The notes: a model not told the origin generated them from the sequence alone. Shown: positions 46,235 to 54,900, counted from the stretch's first letter. The stretch is 64,000 bases of DNA from Chitinophaga pinensis (GCA_945902745.1 CAMDNE010000004.1:124001-188000), one strand, 5' to 3'. Numbers and translations: made by a program.

Positions 46235-48370
46235 CTACTCCTTTACCAAAACCATTTCATCTACTAAATGCTTTGCTCCTGAATATTTATCCATTACCCA
46301 CATCACATAACGGATATCAACTACAACATTTCGACAACGGTTTGGGTCAAACATATAATCTGACATCGTACTTTCCCACGTTCTGTCAAAATTAAGCCCC
46401 ATAAGGTTACCGTTGGCATCAATTACAGGAGAACCTGAATTTCCACCAGTTGTGTGATTAGAACCTGTAAAACACACCCACAATTCACCGTTTTGTGCAT
46501 AATCCCCGTAATCCTTATTCTTATGCATTTCTAGCATGCGTGGCAACAATTCAAAATCAGGATTTCCAGTGTTGTTTTTCGCTATGAGACCATCCAAGGT
46601 TGTGTGTTCTGTGTACATCATTCCATCTGTTGGAGCAGAACCTTCTAACTTTCCATAAGTGATTCGTAATGTGCTATTCGCATCGGACCAATGTTTAGCA
46701 TCTGGAAACATTTCATATTTTCCAGCTACATAGTTTTTCAATAAAGCCGTCATTTGATCATCAAAAAGCTGGTAGTTTGGTACAACATTCTCTTTAAAAT
46801 CGGCGAATAATTTACTGAACAACTTGAATCCCGGATCTTTTTGCAATTTGGCAATTGATTTTTTATTTAATTTTTTCAAAAAAGCAATATAACGTGCTTC
46901 ATTCGTTAAAACAGATTTGGAGAAAATCGCTTTACTCAACACGTCAATATTCCCGCAAGAAGACGTAATTAAATCTGAATTCATTTGCTTCACATATTCA
47001 ACTGTCAATAAGTCAAAAATCCCTTGGTCAACTCCTGCATCGTAATTTTTGAAGAAACCTTGCGCGCCTTTTATCGATTTTTCAATAACAGCAGCCAATT
47101 CACCATTTTCTTCATATTTCGTGTAATTTTTCATTAAATCATCTAAACCACGAGCAAGTTTATAAAATTCTGGTCCAACATATAAATATTCAATTCCCAT
47201 AGAATACTTGAATTCCCAATCACTTCCTTCACTTACAAGTTTGTTCATCAATGCAACCGACTGGCCAAAAGCTTTATTCCATGTCTCATTTGTAGCTGCC
47301 ATATCCGTATACTCTTTCTCTCTTCCAATTTTAATAGACACACCATCTAATTGCTTCAAACCATCTACCTGCCCTATCCATTTTTTATAAGCATTGGCAA
47401 TACTTGCTTGTTTTGCAGAATATTTAATTCGAATTTCATCAGATGAACGCATTGCAGCATCTATTACACTCAATGATTTTTGACGCATTAAAATTCGTGC
47501 AGGGCGTTCTTTATCTACAATAAATTTCAAATAAGCTGAAGAAACGTGTTGCTCTGTTTCTCCTGGAAAACCATAAACCATTGTAAAGTCACCCACTTTT
47601 CTATCTTTAAATGAAATTGGTAAAAAGTGAAGCGGGGTATATGGAACATTCTTATCTGAATATTCCGCAGGCTTGTTATCTACTCCAGCATATATTCTAA
47701 ACACAGAAAAATCACCTGTGTGACGCGGCCAAACCCAGTTATCTGTATCGCCACCAAATTTTCCAATTGAATTAGGAGGTGTTCCTACCAAACGGACATC
47801 TTTGAAAATTTCTTTTACTATGATATAATAATCATTTCCATAATTGAACGGTTTGATTTCTGCTTCATAATGTGTTCCTGTGACAGCATCTTTAATCAAT
47901 TGTTCGATGTTTTTGCGCATTGCAGCTTCGCGCACCATTGGATTATCTGATGGATTTACACCAAATAAAACAGATGCCGTTACATCATCAATTCGAACCA
48001 TTCTTGAAGCCGTTAAGCCTGGATTCGTTAATTCTTCCGAATGATTTTTTGCCCAAAAACCATTTTTCAAATAATCATGTTCTAAGGAAGAATGAGACTG
48101 TACTTGAGAATATCCACAATGGTGATTCGTAAGCAATAATCCTGTTCCAGAAACAAGTTCAGCTGTACAACCGCCTCCAAAATGCATAATTGCATCCTTT
48201 AAACTTGAATTATTGACATCATAAATATCTTTAGCACTCAATTTCATTCCTTTTGCTTTCATGTCTGATTCAAAAGCGGAAATTAAGGACGGTATAAGCA
48301 TTCCTTCTTCACCAAAACAATGAATGAAGGTTGACAATAAAATAACAAACGATAAAAGATATTTTTTCAT
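46235..48370 (-). CDS. S46 family dipeptidyl peptidase, DPP11-like
   Basis: 711 residues with a signal peptide (FIHCFGEEG). The chymotrypsin-like catalytic parts are LLLTNHHCGY (His about 84) and GGNSGSPVIDANG (Ser 645). S46 enzymes remove dipeptides from peptide N-termini in the periplasm, feeding amino acid catabolism. The residue 18 after the catalytic Ser decides specificity in Porphyromonas enzymes: Gly in DPP7, Arg in DPP11. Here it is Arg 663 (NFDRTWE), pointing to preference for Asp/Glu at P1. That is inference from one residue. Single gene with its own -7 box. Confidence 0.92.
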   Translation of the reverse strand: MKKYLLSFVILLSTFIHCFGEEGMLIPSLISAFESDMKAKGMKLSAKDIYDVNNSSLKDAIMHFGGGCTAELVSGTGLLLTNHHCGYSQVQSHSSLEHDYLKNGFWAKNHSEELTNPGLTASRMVRIDDVTASVLFGVNPSDNPMVREAAMRKNIEQLIKDAVTGTHYEAEIKPFNYGNDYYIIVKEIFKDVRLVGTPPNSIGKFGGDTDNWVWPRHTGDFSVFRIYAGVDNKPAEYSDKNVPYTPLHFLPISFKDRKVGDFTMVYGFPGETEQHVSSAYLKFIVDKERPARILMRQKSLSVIDAAMRSSDEIRIKYSAKQASIANAYKKWIGQVDGLKQLDGVSIKIGREKEYTDMAATNETWNKAFGQSVALMNKLVSEGSDWEFKYSMGIEYLYVGPEFYKLARGLDDLMKNYTKYEENGELAAVIEKSIKGAQGFFKNYDAGVDQGIFDLLTVEYVKQMNSDLITSSCGNIDVLSKAIFSKSVLTNEARYIAFLKKLNKKSIAKLQKDPGFKLFSKLFADFKENVVPNYQLFDDQMTALLKNYVAGKYEMFPDAKHWSDANSTLRITYGKLEGSAPTDGMMYTEHTTLDGLIAKNNTGNPDFELLPRMLEMHKNKDYGDYAQNGELWVCFTGSNHTTGGNSGSPVIDANGNLMGLNFDRTWESTMSDYMFDPNRCRNVVVDIRYVMWVMDKYSGAKHLVDEMVLVKE

Positions 48371-48392
48371 AATTATAGAATTTGTAGAGCAC

Positions 48393-48400
48393 CAAAAATA
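48393..48400 (-). promoter_or_regulatory. -7 box of the S46 peptidase promoter
   Basis: Minus strand TATTTTTG, 22 bases before the ATG. The -33 site reads ATG in place of TTG. Confidence 0.45.
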
Positions 48401-48489
48401 GGGATTTTAAAGCAATTTATCATTAGAATATCAATCGAATAAATTTCATGAAAAAGAATCTATTTCAAAAAAAATAGCTACTTTACATT

Positions 48490-49146
48490 ATGGAATTATT
48501 GAACTTCATTTTTCGACTGGGTGTTTTATTTGCTATTTACGGTTTTATCTGGGGAATATTTGAGTTGGGCTTGAAATTACTTAGCTCAGGAAGACGAAAA
48601 ACACTTACTGAAGAGTATCTCATCAAGGCTGTTAAGTATATTTTCTTGGTAGATGTCACGTTTCTATTTTGTTTAGATCTAGAACACGAGAATATCTCTA
48701 CTTACAATTTAACAATGGCCGCTTTGGTTCTTTTAACCTATTTCATGGGGAAATTACAAAACAAACAAAATCAATTAGCAATGTTTAAAATGATGGGTAA
48801 TGGAATGCAACCGCCAGTAAATAATTTTAACATCAAAGCTGAAATTGGAATTATTGCAATTGCGATTGCACTTTTTATTTCCCTTATCTTCTTCCCAGAG
48901 ATTGCAAAAAACCCTATCTCAATCTGGTTTCATGAAAGCATATTGAACATTGAAGACACGCCAATTTTTGGTTTTATTTTCAAAGTGATTGGCTTCTTTT
49001 TCTTAATCAGCATGTTGGTTAAAATGATGAATGCAATCATGTATTTAATCTCTGGACGACCAATTGTGCAAGCAACTTCTTCTTTTCAGAATTTCCAGAA
49101 TAAAAAGAAGGAAGACGGGTTTGATGATTTTGAGGAGCTAGAATAA
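48490..49146 (+). CDS. Membrane protein of unknown function
   Basis: 218 residues with about five hydrophobic segments (roughly 4-30, 47-62, 70-86, 112-135, 155-182) and a short acidic C-terminal tail (KKEDGFDDFEELE). No motif that I can name. It is divergent from the S46 peptidase and convergent with coaE, so it is probably a single-gene unit. The region 49147-49209 behind it holds nothing recognisable. Confidence 0.65.
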   Translation: MELLNFIFRLGVLFAIYGFIWGIFELGLKLLSSGRRKTLTEEYLIKAVKYIFLVDVTFLFCLDLEHENISTYNLTMAALVLLTYFMGKLQNKQNQLAMFKMMGNGMQPPVNNFNIKAEIGIIAIAIALFISLIFFPEIAKNPISIWFHESILNIEDTPIFGFIFKVIGFFFLISMLVKMMNAIMYLISGRPIVQATSSFQNFQNKKKEDGFDDFEELE

Positions 49147-49209
49147 ATTTGGAACAAATTTAGAACATAGAACCTAGAGCCTTGACCAGATCATTTTAAA
49201 ATTTCTCGA

Positions 49210-49788
49210 TTATTTATCTAAAGCATTTAGCACTGCTTCAACTTGTTTTAATAAAGGTTTAACCTCATCATTCACAATTACGAAATCAGCTAAAGGAATT
49301 TTTTCTCCATCACTCCATTGCTTTGAGATACGTTCTTGAATTTCATTAATTGTAATATTATCACGTTTCAAGACACGTGCAATTTTCAATTCTAGCGGTG
49401 CGGTTACAAGAATGTTATAATCCATTGATTTGTAAGCTCCAGTTTCAAAAAGAATTGCTGCCTCATTGAAAACAAGATTTGAGGATTGTTTACTTACCCA
49501 ATTAGTGAAGGCTTCACGAACTTTGGGATGGATAATTTGATTGATTTTTAACCGCAATTCATCGTTTGAAAAAAGTTGTTGCGTTAAAAAGGGACGGTTC
49601 AATTTACCATCCAGATAAACTTCCGTCCCTAATAATTTTATTAATTCTTCTCGAATTACGAGATCTGTATCGACAAGTATTTTTGATTGTTGATCTGAAT
49701 AATACACTGGAAAATGCATTGCTTCGAGTATTTGTCCAACGACGCTTTTCCCCGAACCTATTCCACCTGTAATACCAATCTTTTTCAA
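49210..49788 (-). CDS. coaE: Dephospho-CoA kinase (CoaE)
   Basis: 192 residues, the last step of coenzyme A synthesis. P-loop GITGGIGSGKSVVG (residues 5-18), YYSDQQSK with the conserved Asp, the LID-type region KQSSNLVFNEAAILFETG (partly) and RDNITINEIQERISKQW. The normal length is about 190-200. It is the last of three tightly spaced genes after siaB and siaC (gaps 8 and 6 bases). Confidence 0.95.
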   Translation of the reverse strand: MKKIGITGGIGSGKSVVGQILEAMHFPVYYSDQQSKILVDTDLVIREELIKLLGTEVYLDGKLNRPFLTQQLFSNDELRLKINQIIHPKVREAFTNWVSKQSSNLVFNEAAILFETGAYKSMDYNILVTAPLELKIARVLKRDNITINEIQERISKQWSDGEKIPLADFVIVNDEVKPLLKQVEAVLNALDK

Positions 49789-49794
49789 ACAGAT

Positions 49795-50175
49795 TTATAT
49801 TTCTTCTACTTCAATCATTTTGAAAGGCAATTTGATGATTGCTTGGTAATCTTCCCCTGCTTCTTCCATGTCTTCATCATCCTCCTCGAAATACCAGTTA
49901 ACAGAAACAGCTGTTCCGTCTAACTTTTCTAATTTCTTGAACAAATCTAAAATACATTTTGAAGATGAAGTATTGAAGTATTCCAATTTCATGTCAATGC
50001 ATGTTGTTGTTGATGGTTTTGAAGCATACGAATCAATCCAATCGTTCAATGGTTTATAAAACTCAATAGAATTCTCTGGAATCGATCGTCCTTTAAGCAA
50101 TAAAACTCCTGATTCAGAATCAAAAAGTACTTCTGGTGTTTTGGCAGATGCCACTAAATGTAAATTTTCCATCAT
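49795..50175 (-). CDS. SiaC-family (DUF1987) regulatory phosphoprotein
   Basis: 126 residues. The DUF1987 fold pattern is clear: ASAKTPEVLFDSESGVLLLKGRSIPE (split: TPEVLFDSESG, LLKGRSIPENS), IEFYKPLNDWIDSY and the phospho-site loop LEYFNTSSSK. If translation starts at the second Met, the conserved Thr of that loop is residue 68, the same number as the Thr phosphorylated by SiaB in Pseudomonas aeruginosa SiaC. There, unphosphorylated SiaC activates the diguanylate cyclase SiaD. No GGDEF protein or SiaA phosphatase gene is in this window. The acidic patch EEDDEDMEEAGED lies near the C-terminus. Its kinase partner is the gene just upstream. Confidence 0.87.
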   Translation of the reverse strand: MMENLHLVASAKTPEVLFDSESGVLLLKGRSIPENSIEFYKPLNDWIDSYASKPSTTTCIDMKLEYFNTSSSKCILDLFKKLEKLDGTAVSVNWYFEEDDEDMEEAGEDYQAIIKLPFKMIEVEEI

Positions 50176-50183
50176 ATTCTAAC

Positions 50184-50738
50184 TTAATCAATTTTCACAT
50201 TCAAGCAAAAAAAGCTTGTTTCTTCATTTATTTTTAAAAAATCAAAATCCAATTTATTTCCAGACTTTCGAGCAATATCAATCATTCCTAATCCTGCGGT
50301 TCCTTTATTTGAAACCATTGAATTATTTAAACTCAGTTGATAATATTCTCTCAATTCTTCTTTGTCCATTGAGTTGATAATATTCAATTTTTCTTGTAAA
50401 TCTAATGCCTTCTTATTATCAATGTAATTACCAGTTCGAATAATAAAATGATCTTGTTCTTTTACAATTAGAACTAGAGCAGATTTCCTCTCTATTACTT
50501 CTTTCGATATAGGTACGGGTGTTTCATCAACATGGTGATATAAATTCTGCAAGCATTCCACCAAGACATTGAAAACTTTTTTACGTGTTCTTGGCGCCTC
50601 TTGCAATGAATCCATTTTAGCTTCCATTATATGAAGAACAGATGTCAATAACTCAGATGTAACAATACCTTTGAAAGAAAGAATTACATTTTCTTCCTCC
50701 ATTGTACGGTAAAGATTATACACGTTGTTTAGTGACAT
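50184..50738 (-). CDS. SiaB-family protein kinase
   Basis: 184 residues in the DUF6272/SiaB family. It has a GHKL-like shape: helical start, VFNVLVECLQNLYHHVDETP as the N-box-like helix (Glu and Asn, about 65-82), and a second half KGTAGLGMIDIARKSGNKLDF resembling the glycine-rich ATP lid of anti-sigma-type kinases. Expected to phosphorylate the SiaC-like protein encoded 8 bases downstream. A consensus promoter lies just upstream. What the pair controls here is unknown. Confidence 0.85.
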   Translation of the reverse strand: MSLNNVYNLYRTMEEENVILSFKGIVTSELLTSVLHIMEAKMDSLQEAPRTRKKVFNVLVECLQNLYHHVDETPVPISKEVIERKSALVLIVKEQDHFIIRTGNYIDNKKALDLQEKLNIINSMDKEELREYYQLSLNNSMVSNKGTAGLGMIDIARKSGNKLDFDFLKINEETSFFCLNVKID

Positions 50739-50754
50739 TTGAATAGTTTCAAAA

Positions 50755-50787
50755 CAAATATAACGAATTGTAATTCAAGACAAACAA
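50755..50787 (-). promoter_or_regulatory. Promoter of siaB-siaC-coaE
   Basis: Minus strand TTG (50787-50785), 22 bases, TATATTTG (50762-50755), 16 bases before the ATG at 50738. Confidence 0.55.
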
Positions 50788-50828
50788 AAGAACGATTTAA
50801 ATATTAAAATCTATTTATTTATAAACAT

Positions 50829-50836
50829 TATCTTTG
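50829..50836 (+). promoter_or_regulatory. -7 box abutting the methyltransferase start codon
   Basis: TATCTTTG, a perfect match, with four bases before the ATG at 50841. This would give a leaderless or nearly leaderless transcript. Confidence 0.4.
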
Positions 50837-50840
50837 ACCA

Positions 50841-51575
50841 ATGAATTCAAAAGAATGGTTCGCAGACTGGTTTGACACTTCCTATTATCATACTTTGTAT
50901 AAAAGTAGAAATGATGAAGAAGCATCAGAATTTATCTCAAATTTATTGTCCTTCTTGGCAATTGAAAAAGATTCCAAAGTTCTTGATTTGGCGTGCGGTA
51001 AAGGACGTCATTCGGTGACCTTGAATCAACATGGATACACTGTTCTTGGTGTAGATTTATCTCCAAATAGTATCTGTAAAGCCAATGAAAAACAAAATGA
51101 GACACTATCATTTGCAGTTCATGATATGAGAAAAGTTATTGAAGGAGCAAAATTCACAGCTATTTTCAACCTTTTTACCAGTTTTGGGTATTTTGATACA
51201 CTGTGCGATAATGAATGCGTAATCCGTTCAATTCATGAAATGTTGGAAGAAAATGGTTTTTTGATCATTGACTTCATGAATGCACAAAAAGTAATTGAGA
51301 ATCTCGTTGAGTCTGAGGTTAAAGTTGTTGACGGAATTGCCTTTTATTTGACCAGAAACTTTAATGGCACACACATTTTTAAAAACATACATTTCAATGC
51401 TGATGGCCAAGAATTTAATTATACGGAACGCGTTCAAGCATTGAAAGAAAAAGACTTTGTGCAACTATTAACAGAAAATAATTTCGAGATTATGCGTACT
51501 TTTGGTGACTTCTCATTAAACACATTTAATGAAAAAACATCTGATCGTTTGATCATCATTGCCAAAAAAATCTAA
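50841..51575 (+). CDS. Class I SAM-dependent methyltransferase
   Basis: 244 residues. SAM-binding motif I is VLDLACGKGRHSVTL (about 46-60), then LGVDLSPNSICKANE and an acidic motif. The N-terminus EWFADWFDTSYYHTLYKSRNDEEA (quoted parts EWFADWFD, YYHTLY) is typical of a group of Bacteroidota methyltransferases often annotated simply as class I. Substrate unknown. Its stop overlaps the ZIP transporter start (TAATG), so the two genes are translationally coupled. Confidence 0.85.
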   Translation: MNSKEWFADWFDTSYYHTLYKSRNDEEASEFISNLLSFLAIEKDSKVLDLACGKGRHSVTLNQHGYTVLGVDLSPNSICKANEKQNETLSFAVHDMRKVIEGAKFTAIFNLFTSFGYFDTLCDNECVIRSIHEMLEENGFLIIDFMNAQKVIENLVESEVKVVDGIAFYLTRNFNGTHIFKNIHFNADGQEFNYTERVQALKEKDFVQLLTENNFEIMRTFGDFSLNTFNEKTSDRLIIIAKKI

Positions 51576-52309
51576 TGGAATCAATTATAGTTTTTACTAG
51601 TCTTATTTTATCTGTTGTTTTAGGTGGATTTTTTGTGACCTATTTGCAACAAACAAACAAGGCTCAAATCATTAAATTGCTTTTAGCATTTAGTGGTGGT
51701 TTTCTTCTTTCAATAGCCTTTACACATTTCATTCCGGACCTGTATCACGAAGAATCTGCTTCAATTGGTATTTACATTCTTATAGGTTTCTTGATTCAAT
51801 TATTGATGGAGTTTTTCTCTGGCGGTATTGAACATGGTCACGTTCACGTTCATAAAGGTCAAAAAATGCCTTGGGGAATGTTTCTGTCACTTTCAGTCCA
51901 TTCAATATTAGAAGGAATTCCATTGGGAAATCAATTAATGGGATTTGAGATTTTAAGTTCACATGATCATGGGCATGATAATTCTTTACTTTTAGGTATT
52001 TTGTTTCATCAGTTACCGGTTGCAATAGCATTAATGACATTGTTGGTGAATACTAATCTTACTTTGATTAAATCTTGGATTGTATTGATGTTGTTTGGAA
52101 TAATGACTCCTTTGGGTGCAGCAATTGGTATGTTGACTTTACCTGGAGAATTTGGATTAGATTATCACGTTATTCTTGCGATTGTGGTAGGTATGTTTCT
52201 ACATATTTCAACTACGATTATCTTTGAAACGTCAGAAAATCACAAGTTTAATTTATTGAAATTATTAGCGATTTTTGTAGGTTGTGGGCTGGCTTTTGTG
52301 ATGCACTAA
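51575..52309 (+). CDS. ZIP-family divalent metal transporter
   Basis: 244 residues with about eight hydrophobic helices. A His-rich loop (GIEHGHVHVHKG, SSHDHGHDN) lies between helices 3 and 5. The metal-path motifs are VHSILEGIPLG in helix 4 and LFHQLPVAIAL in helix 5; the usual HExPHE is reduced to HQLPVA. Probably imports zinc or iron. It is translationally coupled to the upstream methyltransferase. Confidence 0.9.
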   Translation: MESIIVFTSLILSVVLGGFFVTYLQQTNKAQIIKLLLAFSGGFLLSIAFTHFIPDLYHEESASIGIYILIGFLIQLLMEFFSGGIEHGHVHVHKGQKMPWGMFLSLSVHSILEGIPLGNQLMGFEILSSHDHGHDNSLLLGILFHQLPVAIALMTLLVNTNLTLIKSWIVLMLFGIMTPLGAAIGMLTLPGEFGLDYHVILAIVVGMFLHISTTIIFETSENHKFNLLKLLAIFVGCGLAFVMH

Positions 52310-52319
52310 GGGGATTCAT

Positions 52320-52516
52320 TATTTGGGATTCGGGATTCGGGTAATGTGTGATATGTTTTGAAACACATAGAAACATAGGGCACATAGAAAACAAACTACT
52401 AACTCCTCTCTTTGCACTTATCGCTCAATGTCTAAACACATCACTATACACTTAGTTTGTTGAAGTGAAACATAGAACACATAGATGGATTTCAACTTGT
52501 AACTAATAACTTGTAA
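52320..52516. repeat. Intergenic patch of short degenerate repeats
   Basis: The 218 bases between the ZIP gene and the glycan locus hold no gene. They contain TTTGGGATTCGGGATTCGGG (52323-52341 area), ACATAG-type units (52361-52387 and 52467-52484) and AACTTGTAA twice (52494-52502, 52508-52516). This looks like junk-repeat DNA marking the left edge of the surface-glycan locus. Confidence 0.6.
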
Positions 52517-52527
52517 TTAGCAATTAA

Positions 52528-53112
52528 TCAAGAAACCATTCTTTTAAACGTTTTCCACATAATCGATAGATCAGTTCCTAAAGTTGGATTAGCCAGGTAT
52601 TTTTTATTCAATTCAATTTTCGCTGGCATAATAACTTCAATGTACGTTTTATGCGGATCTTCAGACTTACCGAGCATTTCATTTTCATTAAAATATTCCA
52701 CAGAAGCATAATCAGTAATTCCAGGTTTTACATTCAAAATTTGTCGTTGGTCTTCGGTATATAAATCCACAAATTCTTTCACTTCTGGTCGTGGACCAAC
52801 AATACTCATTTCACCTTTCAATACATTGACAAATTGAGGAAACTCATCTAATTTGAATTTTCGTAAAAAATGACCAGAGTTTGTAATTCTTGGATCTCGA
52901 CCGACAGTTAACTTTCCTAATTTGTCTGCGTCTTTGCGCATGGAACGAAATTTCAATATTTGAAAAGATTTGCCAAATTGTCCAATTCGTTCTTGCTGAT
53001 AGAAAATCCCTCCTTTTGATTCAAATAAAATCCAGATTGCCATTATTAATCCGACAGGGAGAAATATCAGCAAAATGATAAATGAAATAATGATATCGAA
53101 GATTCTTTTCAT
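52528..53112 (-). CDS. Initiating sugar-phosphate transferase (PglC/WcaJ-like)
   Basis: 194 residues of the bacterial sugar transferase family: a re-entrant hydrophobic segment (IIISFIILLIFLPVGLIMAIWI, about 7-28, partly quoted), QERIGQFGKSFQILKFRSM, then the RKFKLDEFPQFVNVLKGEMS and VGPRPE core motifs. It moves a sugar phosphate from a UDP-sugar to undecaprenyl phosphate to begin a glycan. The short single-domain form resembles PglC. Last gene of the minus-strand arm of the glycan locus; the sugar aminotransferase two genes upstream fits bacillosamine-type sugar as substrate (inference). Confidence 0.93.
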   Translation of the reverse strand: MKRIFDIIISFIILLIFLPVGLIMAIWILFESKGGIFYQQERIGQFGKSFQILKFRSMRKDADKLGKLTVGRDPRITNSGHFLRKFKLDEFPQFVNVLKGEMSIVGPRPEVKEFVDLYTEDQRQILNVKPGITDYASVEYFNENEMLGKSEDPHKTYIEVIMPAKIELNKKYLANPTLGTDLSIMWKTFKRMVS

Positions 53113-53113
53113 G

Positions 53114-53662
53114 TTATATTGCTGTTAACAATACATTTAACTTTTCTTTTTTCCAATTTGACGGATTTTCATCAATGTAATTTATTATTCTTCCGAATTC
53201 CATTTCGTTGCGAATAATTCGATCATGAAAAGACTTTTGCCAATTGAATCTTTCCTTACCAGCTAAATGTATTTGTTTTGACACCGTTGTTTTATATGCG
53301 CCGATTAATTCGGATAATGATTTAATTTTTAACTGTTTTTGGGATTGATTTGGATTTGGATTTTTTTGTAGGGAATGGTCGCGACCATTCCCTACTACAA
53401 AATCCAAATTCCTATTAATTTCAATAACCGCATGAACATGATCTGGCATAATCACAAAATTATGAACCATTAAATATGCGTATTGATTTTGCAACCAAAC
53501 AAATTGATTATGTGCAATTTTTCCAAATTCATTCAGAATCATCAAATTATTAACAATTTCCCCAAAACAACATTCTCGATCTTGTACACAAGACGTTATG
53601 AAATACAGATTATCTGTTGAATAATCATATCCTTCCAACCTAGTGCGTTTTCTCTCCTTCAA
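53114..53662 (-). CDS. REP-associated tyrosine transposase (RAYT)
   Basis: 182 residues of the HUH Y1 transposase fold: the histidine pair in MPDHVHAVIE (H75, H77) and the catalytic Tyr in IINYIDENP (Y162). RAYTs are single-copy, REP-linked relatives of IS200. This one sits inside the glycan operon: it overlaps the aminotransferase gene by 4 bases at its start and is one base from the sugar transferase at its end. Residues 90-99 (VGNGRDHSLQ) are encoded by a perfect 28-base palindrome, so a REP-like unit is part of its own reading frame. Intact, not a pseudogene. Confidence 0.92.
   Translation of the reverse strand: MKERKRTRLEGYDYSTDNLYFITSCVQDRECCFGEIVNNLMILNEFGKIAHNQFVWLQNQYAYLMVHNFVIMPDHVHAVIEINRNLDFVVGNGRDHSLQKNPNPNQSQKQLKIKSLSELIGAYKTTVSKQIHLAGKERFNWQKSFHDRIIRNEMEFGRIINYIDENPSNWKKEKLNVLLTAI
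53368..53395. repeat. REP-like 28-base perfect palindrome inside the RAYT gene
   Basis: GTAGGGAATGGTCG meets its exact complement with no loop. Outer arms TTTTGTA and TACAAAA extend the symmetry, with a TAC interruption on the right, and beyond them TTTGGATT and AATCCAAA. The form matches RAYT-linked REP units of the GTAGGG type. Confidence 0.85.
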
Positions 53663-54876
53663 CCTAGAATCAGATTAACAGCATTTACGACCGCTCCAAC
53701 AACAATTCTTACTTGCTCATCTGTCAAATTAAAATATACGGGCAAAGAAATCTCATTATGGTATTTATTCCAAGTTTCAGGATAATCTTCCATTTTGTAA
53801 CCGCGTTTTTTATAAGCTGTTAATGTTGGTAATGGCAAGAAATGTACATTAACTGAAACATCTTGATCAAAAATCAATTGCATAATTGCATCTCGTTGTT
53901 CTTCTGTAATTCCTGCTATTCTTAATTGATATAAATGGTAACTTGTAACTTTTGAATTTGTTGTATGCAAAGGAGTGATTGCCCACGATTCTATAGAAAA
54001 TGCTGCATCATATTGCTCAAAAATTGCTTTTCTACGATCCAAGTTTTCTTGATACCGTTCCAATTCAACCAAACCAATTGCAGCTTGTAAATCAGTCATA
54101 TTACATTTAAATCCTGGCTCTTCAACATCGTAACGCCAATTTCCTTTTTGCGTTTTTGCTAAAGCATCTTTGTTTTGTCCATGTAGAATCATTGTACAAA
54201 ACGTTGTGTAGATTTCATTGTGATCAAAGTTATCTGGCAAATTGAAACACAAAGCGCCACCTTCAGCCGTTGTCAAATTTTTCACTGCATGAAAGGAGAA
54301 TGAACTTATGTCTGTTAACGAACCCGAACGTTTTCCATTCATGGTCGCTCCAAAACTGTGCGCCGCATCACTGATCACAAGAATTCTATCTAATTGCTCT
54401 TGTTTTTCATTATTCGCCGAAAACATCGATCGAATTCCTTCTTCCCTAACCAGTGCATTCAATTGATCATAATCGCACGGAAAACCAGCCAAATCAACTG
54501 CAATAATTGCTTTTGTTCTTGGAGTAATTGCTTTACGTATTGCTTCAACAGAAATATTGAAATCTTCCTTGTTGATATCGACCATAACAGGTGTTGCCCC
54601 AGAATGAACAATCACATTTGCACTTGCACAATAGGTATAAGCAGGTAAAATCACCTCATCACCTTCACCAATTCCCCACCAATTTAAGAGAACTTGCATT
54701 CCCATTGTCCATGAATTGACAGCAACAGTAGTTTGGCAACCACAATATTCTGTTATTTTTTTCTCAAACAATTTTGTGCGCGGACCAGTTGTAATCCATC
54801 CACTTTTCAATGCTGCCGTAACCTCATCAATTACTTTTTGATCTATACGTGGTGGTGAAAATGGAATCATGCTCAT
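53659..54876 (-). CDS. DegT/DnrJ/EryC1/StrS sugar aminotransferase (PglE-like)
   Basis: 405 residues, PLP-dependent. VISDAAHSFGA (about 167-177) binds the cofactor ring, and the Schiff-base Lys is K199 in SFSFHAVKNLTTAEGG. GWITTGPRTKLFE at the start and GFKCNMTDLQAAIGLVELER later are family landmarks. Such enzymes add an amino group at C4 of a UDP-4-keto-6-deoxy sugar. Together with the sugar transferase it suggests a bacillosamine-like sugar; the PglD acetyltransferase often found between the two is missing and the RAYT gene occupies that position. Start could be residue 1 or the Met at 3. Confidence 0.92.
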   Translation of the reverse strand: MSMIPFSPPRIDQKVIDEVTAALKSGWITTGPRTKLFEKKITEYCGCQTTVAVNSWTMGMQVLLNWWGIGEGDEVILPAYTYCASANVIVHSGATPVMVDINKEDFNISVEAIRKAITPRTKAIIAVDLAGFPCDYDQLNALVREEGIRSMFSANNEKQEQLDRILVISDAAHSFGATMNGKRSGSLTDISSFSFHAVKNLTTAEGGALCFNLPDNFDHNEIYTTFCTMILHGQNKDALAKTQKGNWRYDVEEPGFKCNMTDLQAAIGLVELERYQENLDRRKAIFEQYDAAFSIESWAITPLHTTNSKVTSYHLYQLRIAGITEEQRDAIMQLIFDQDVSVNVHFLPLPTLTAYKKRGYKMEDYPETWNKYHNEISLPVYFNLTDEQVRIVVGAVVNAVNLILG

Positions 54877-54900
54877 CGATTTGGGATTTGGGATTCGAAG

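Noticed and set aside
53114-53662. Full insertion sequence with terminal repeats
   Set aside because: No terminal inverted repeats or target duplication around the RAYT gene, and the gene overlaps its neighbour; a domesticated single gene fits better.
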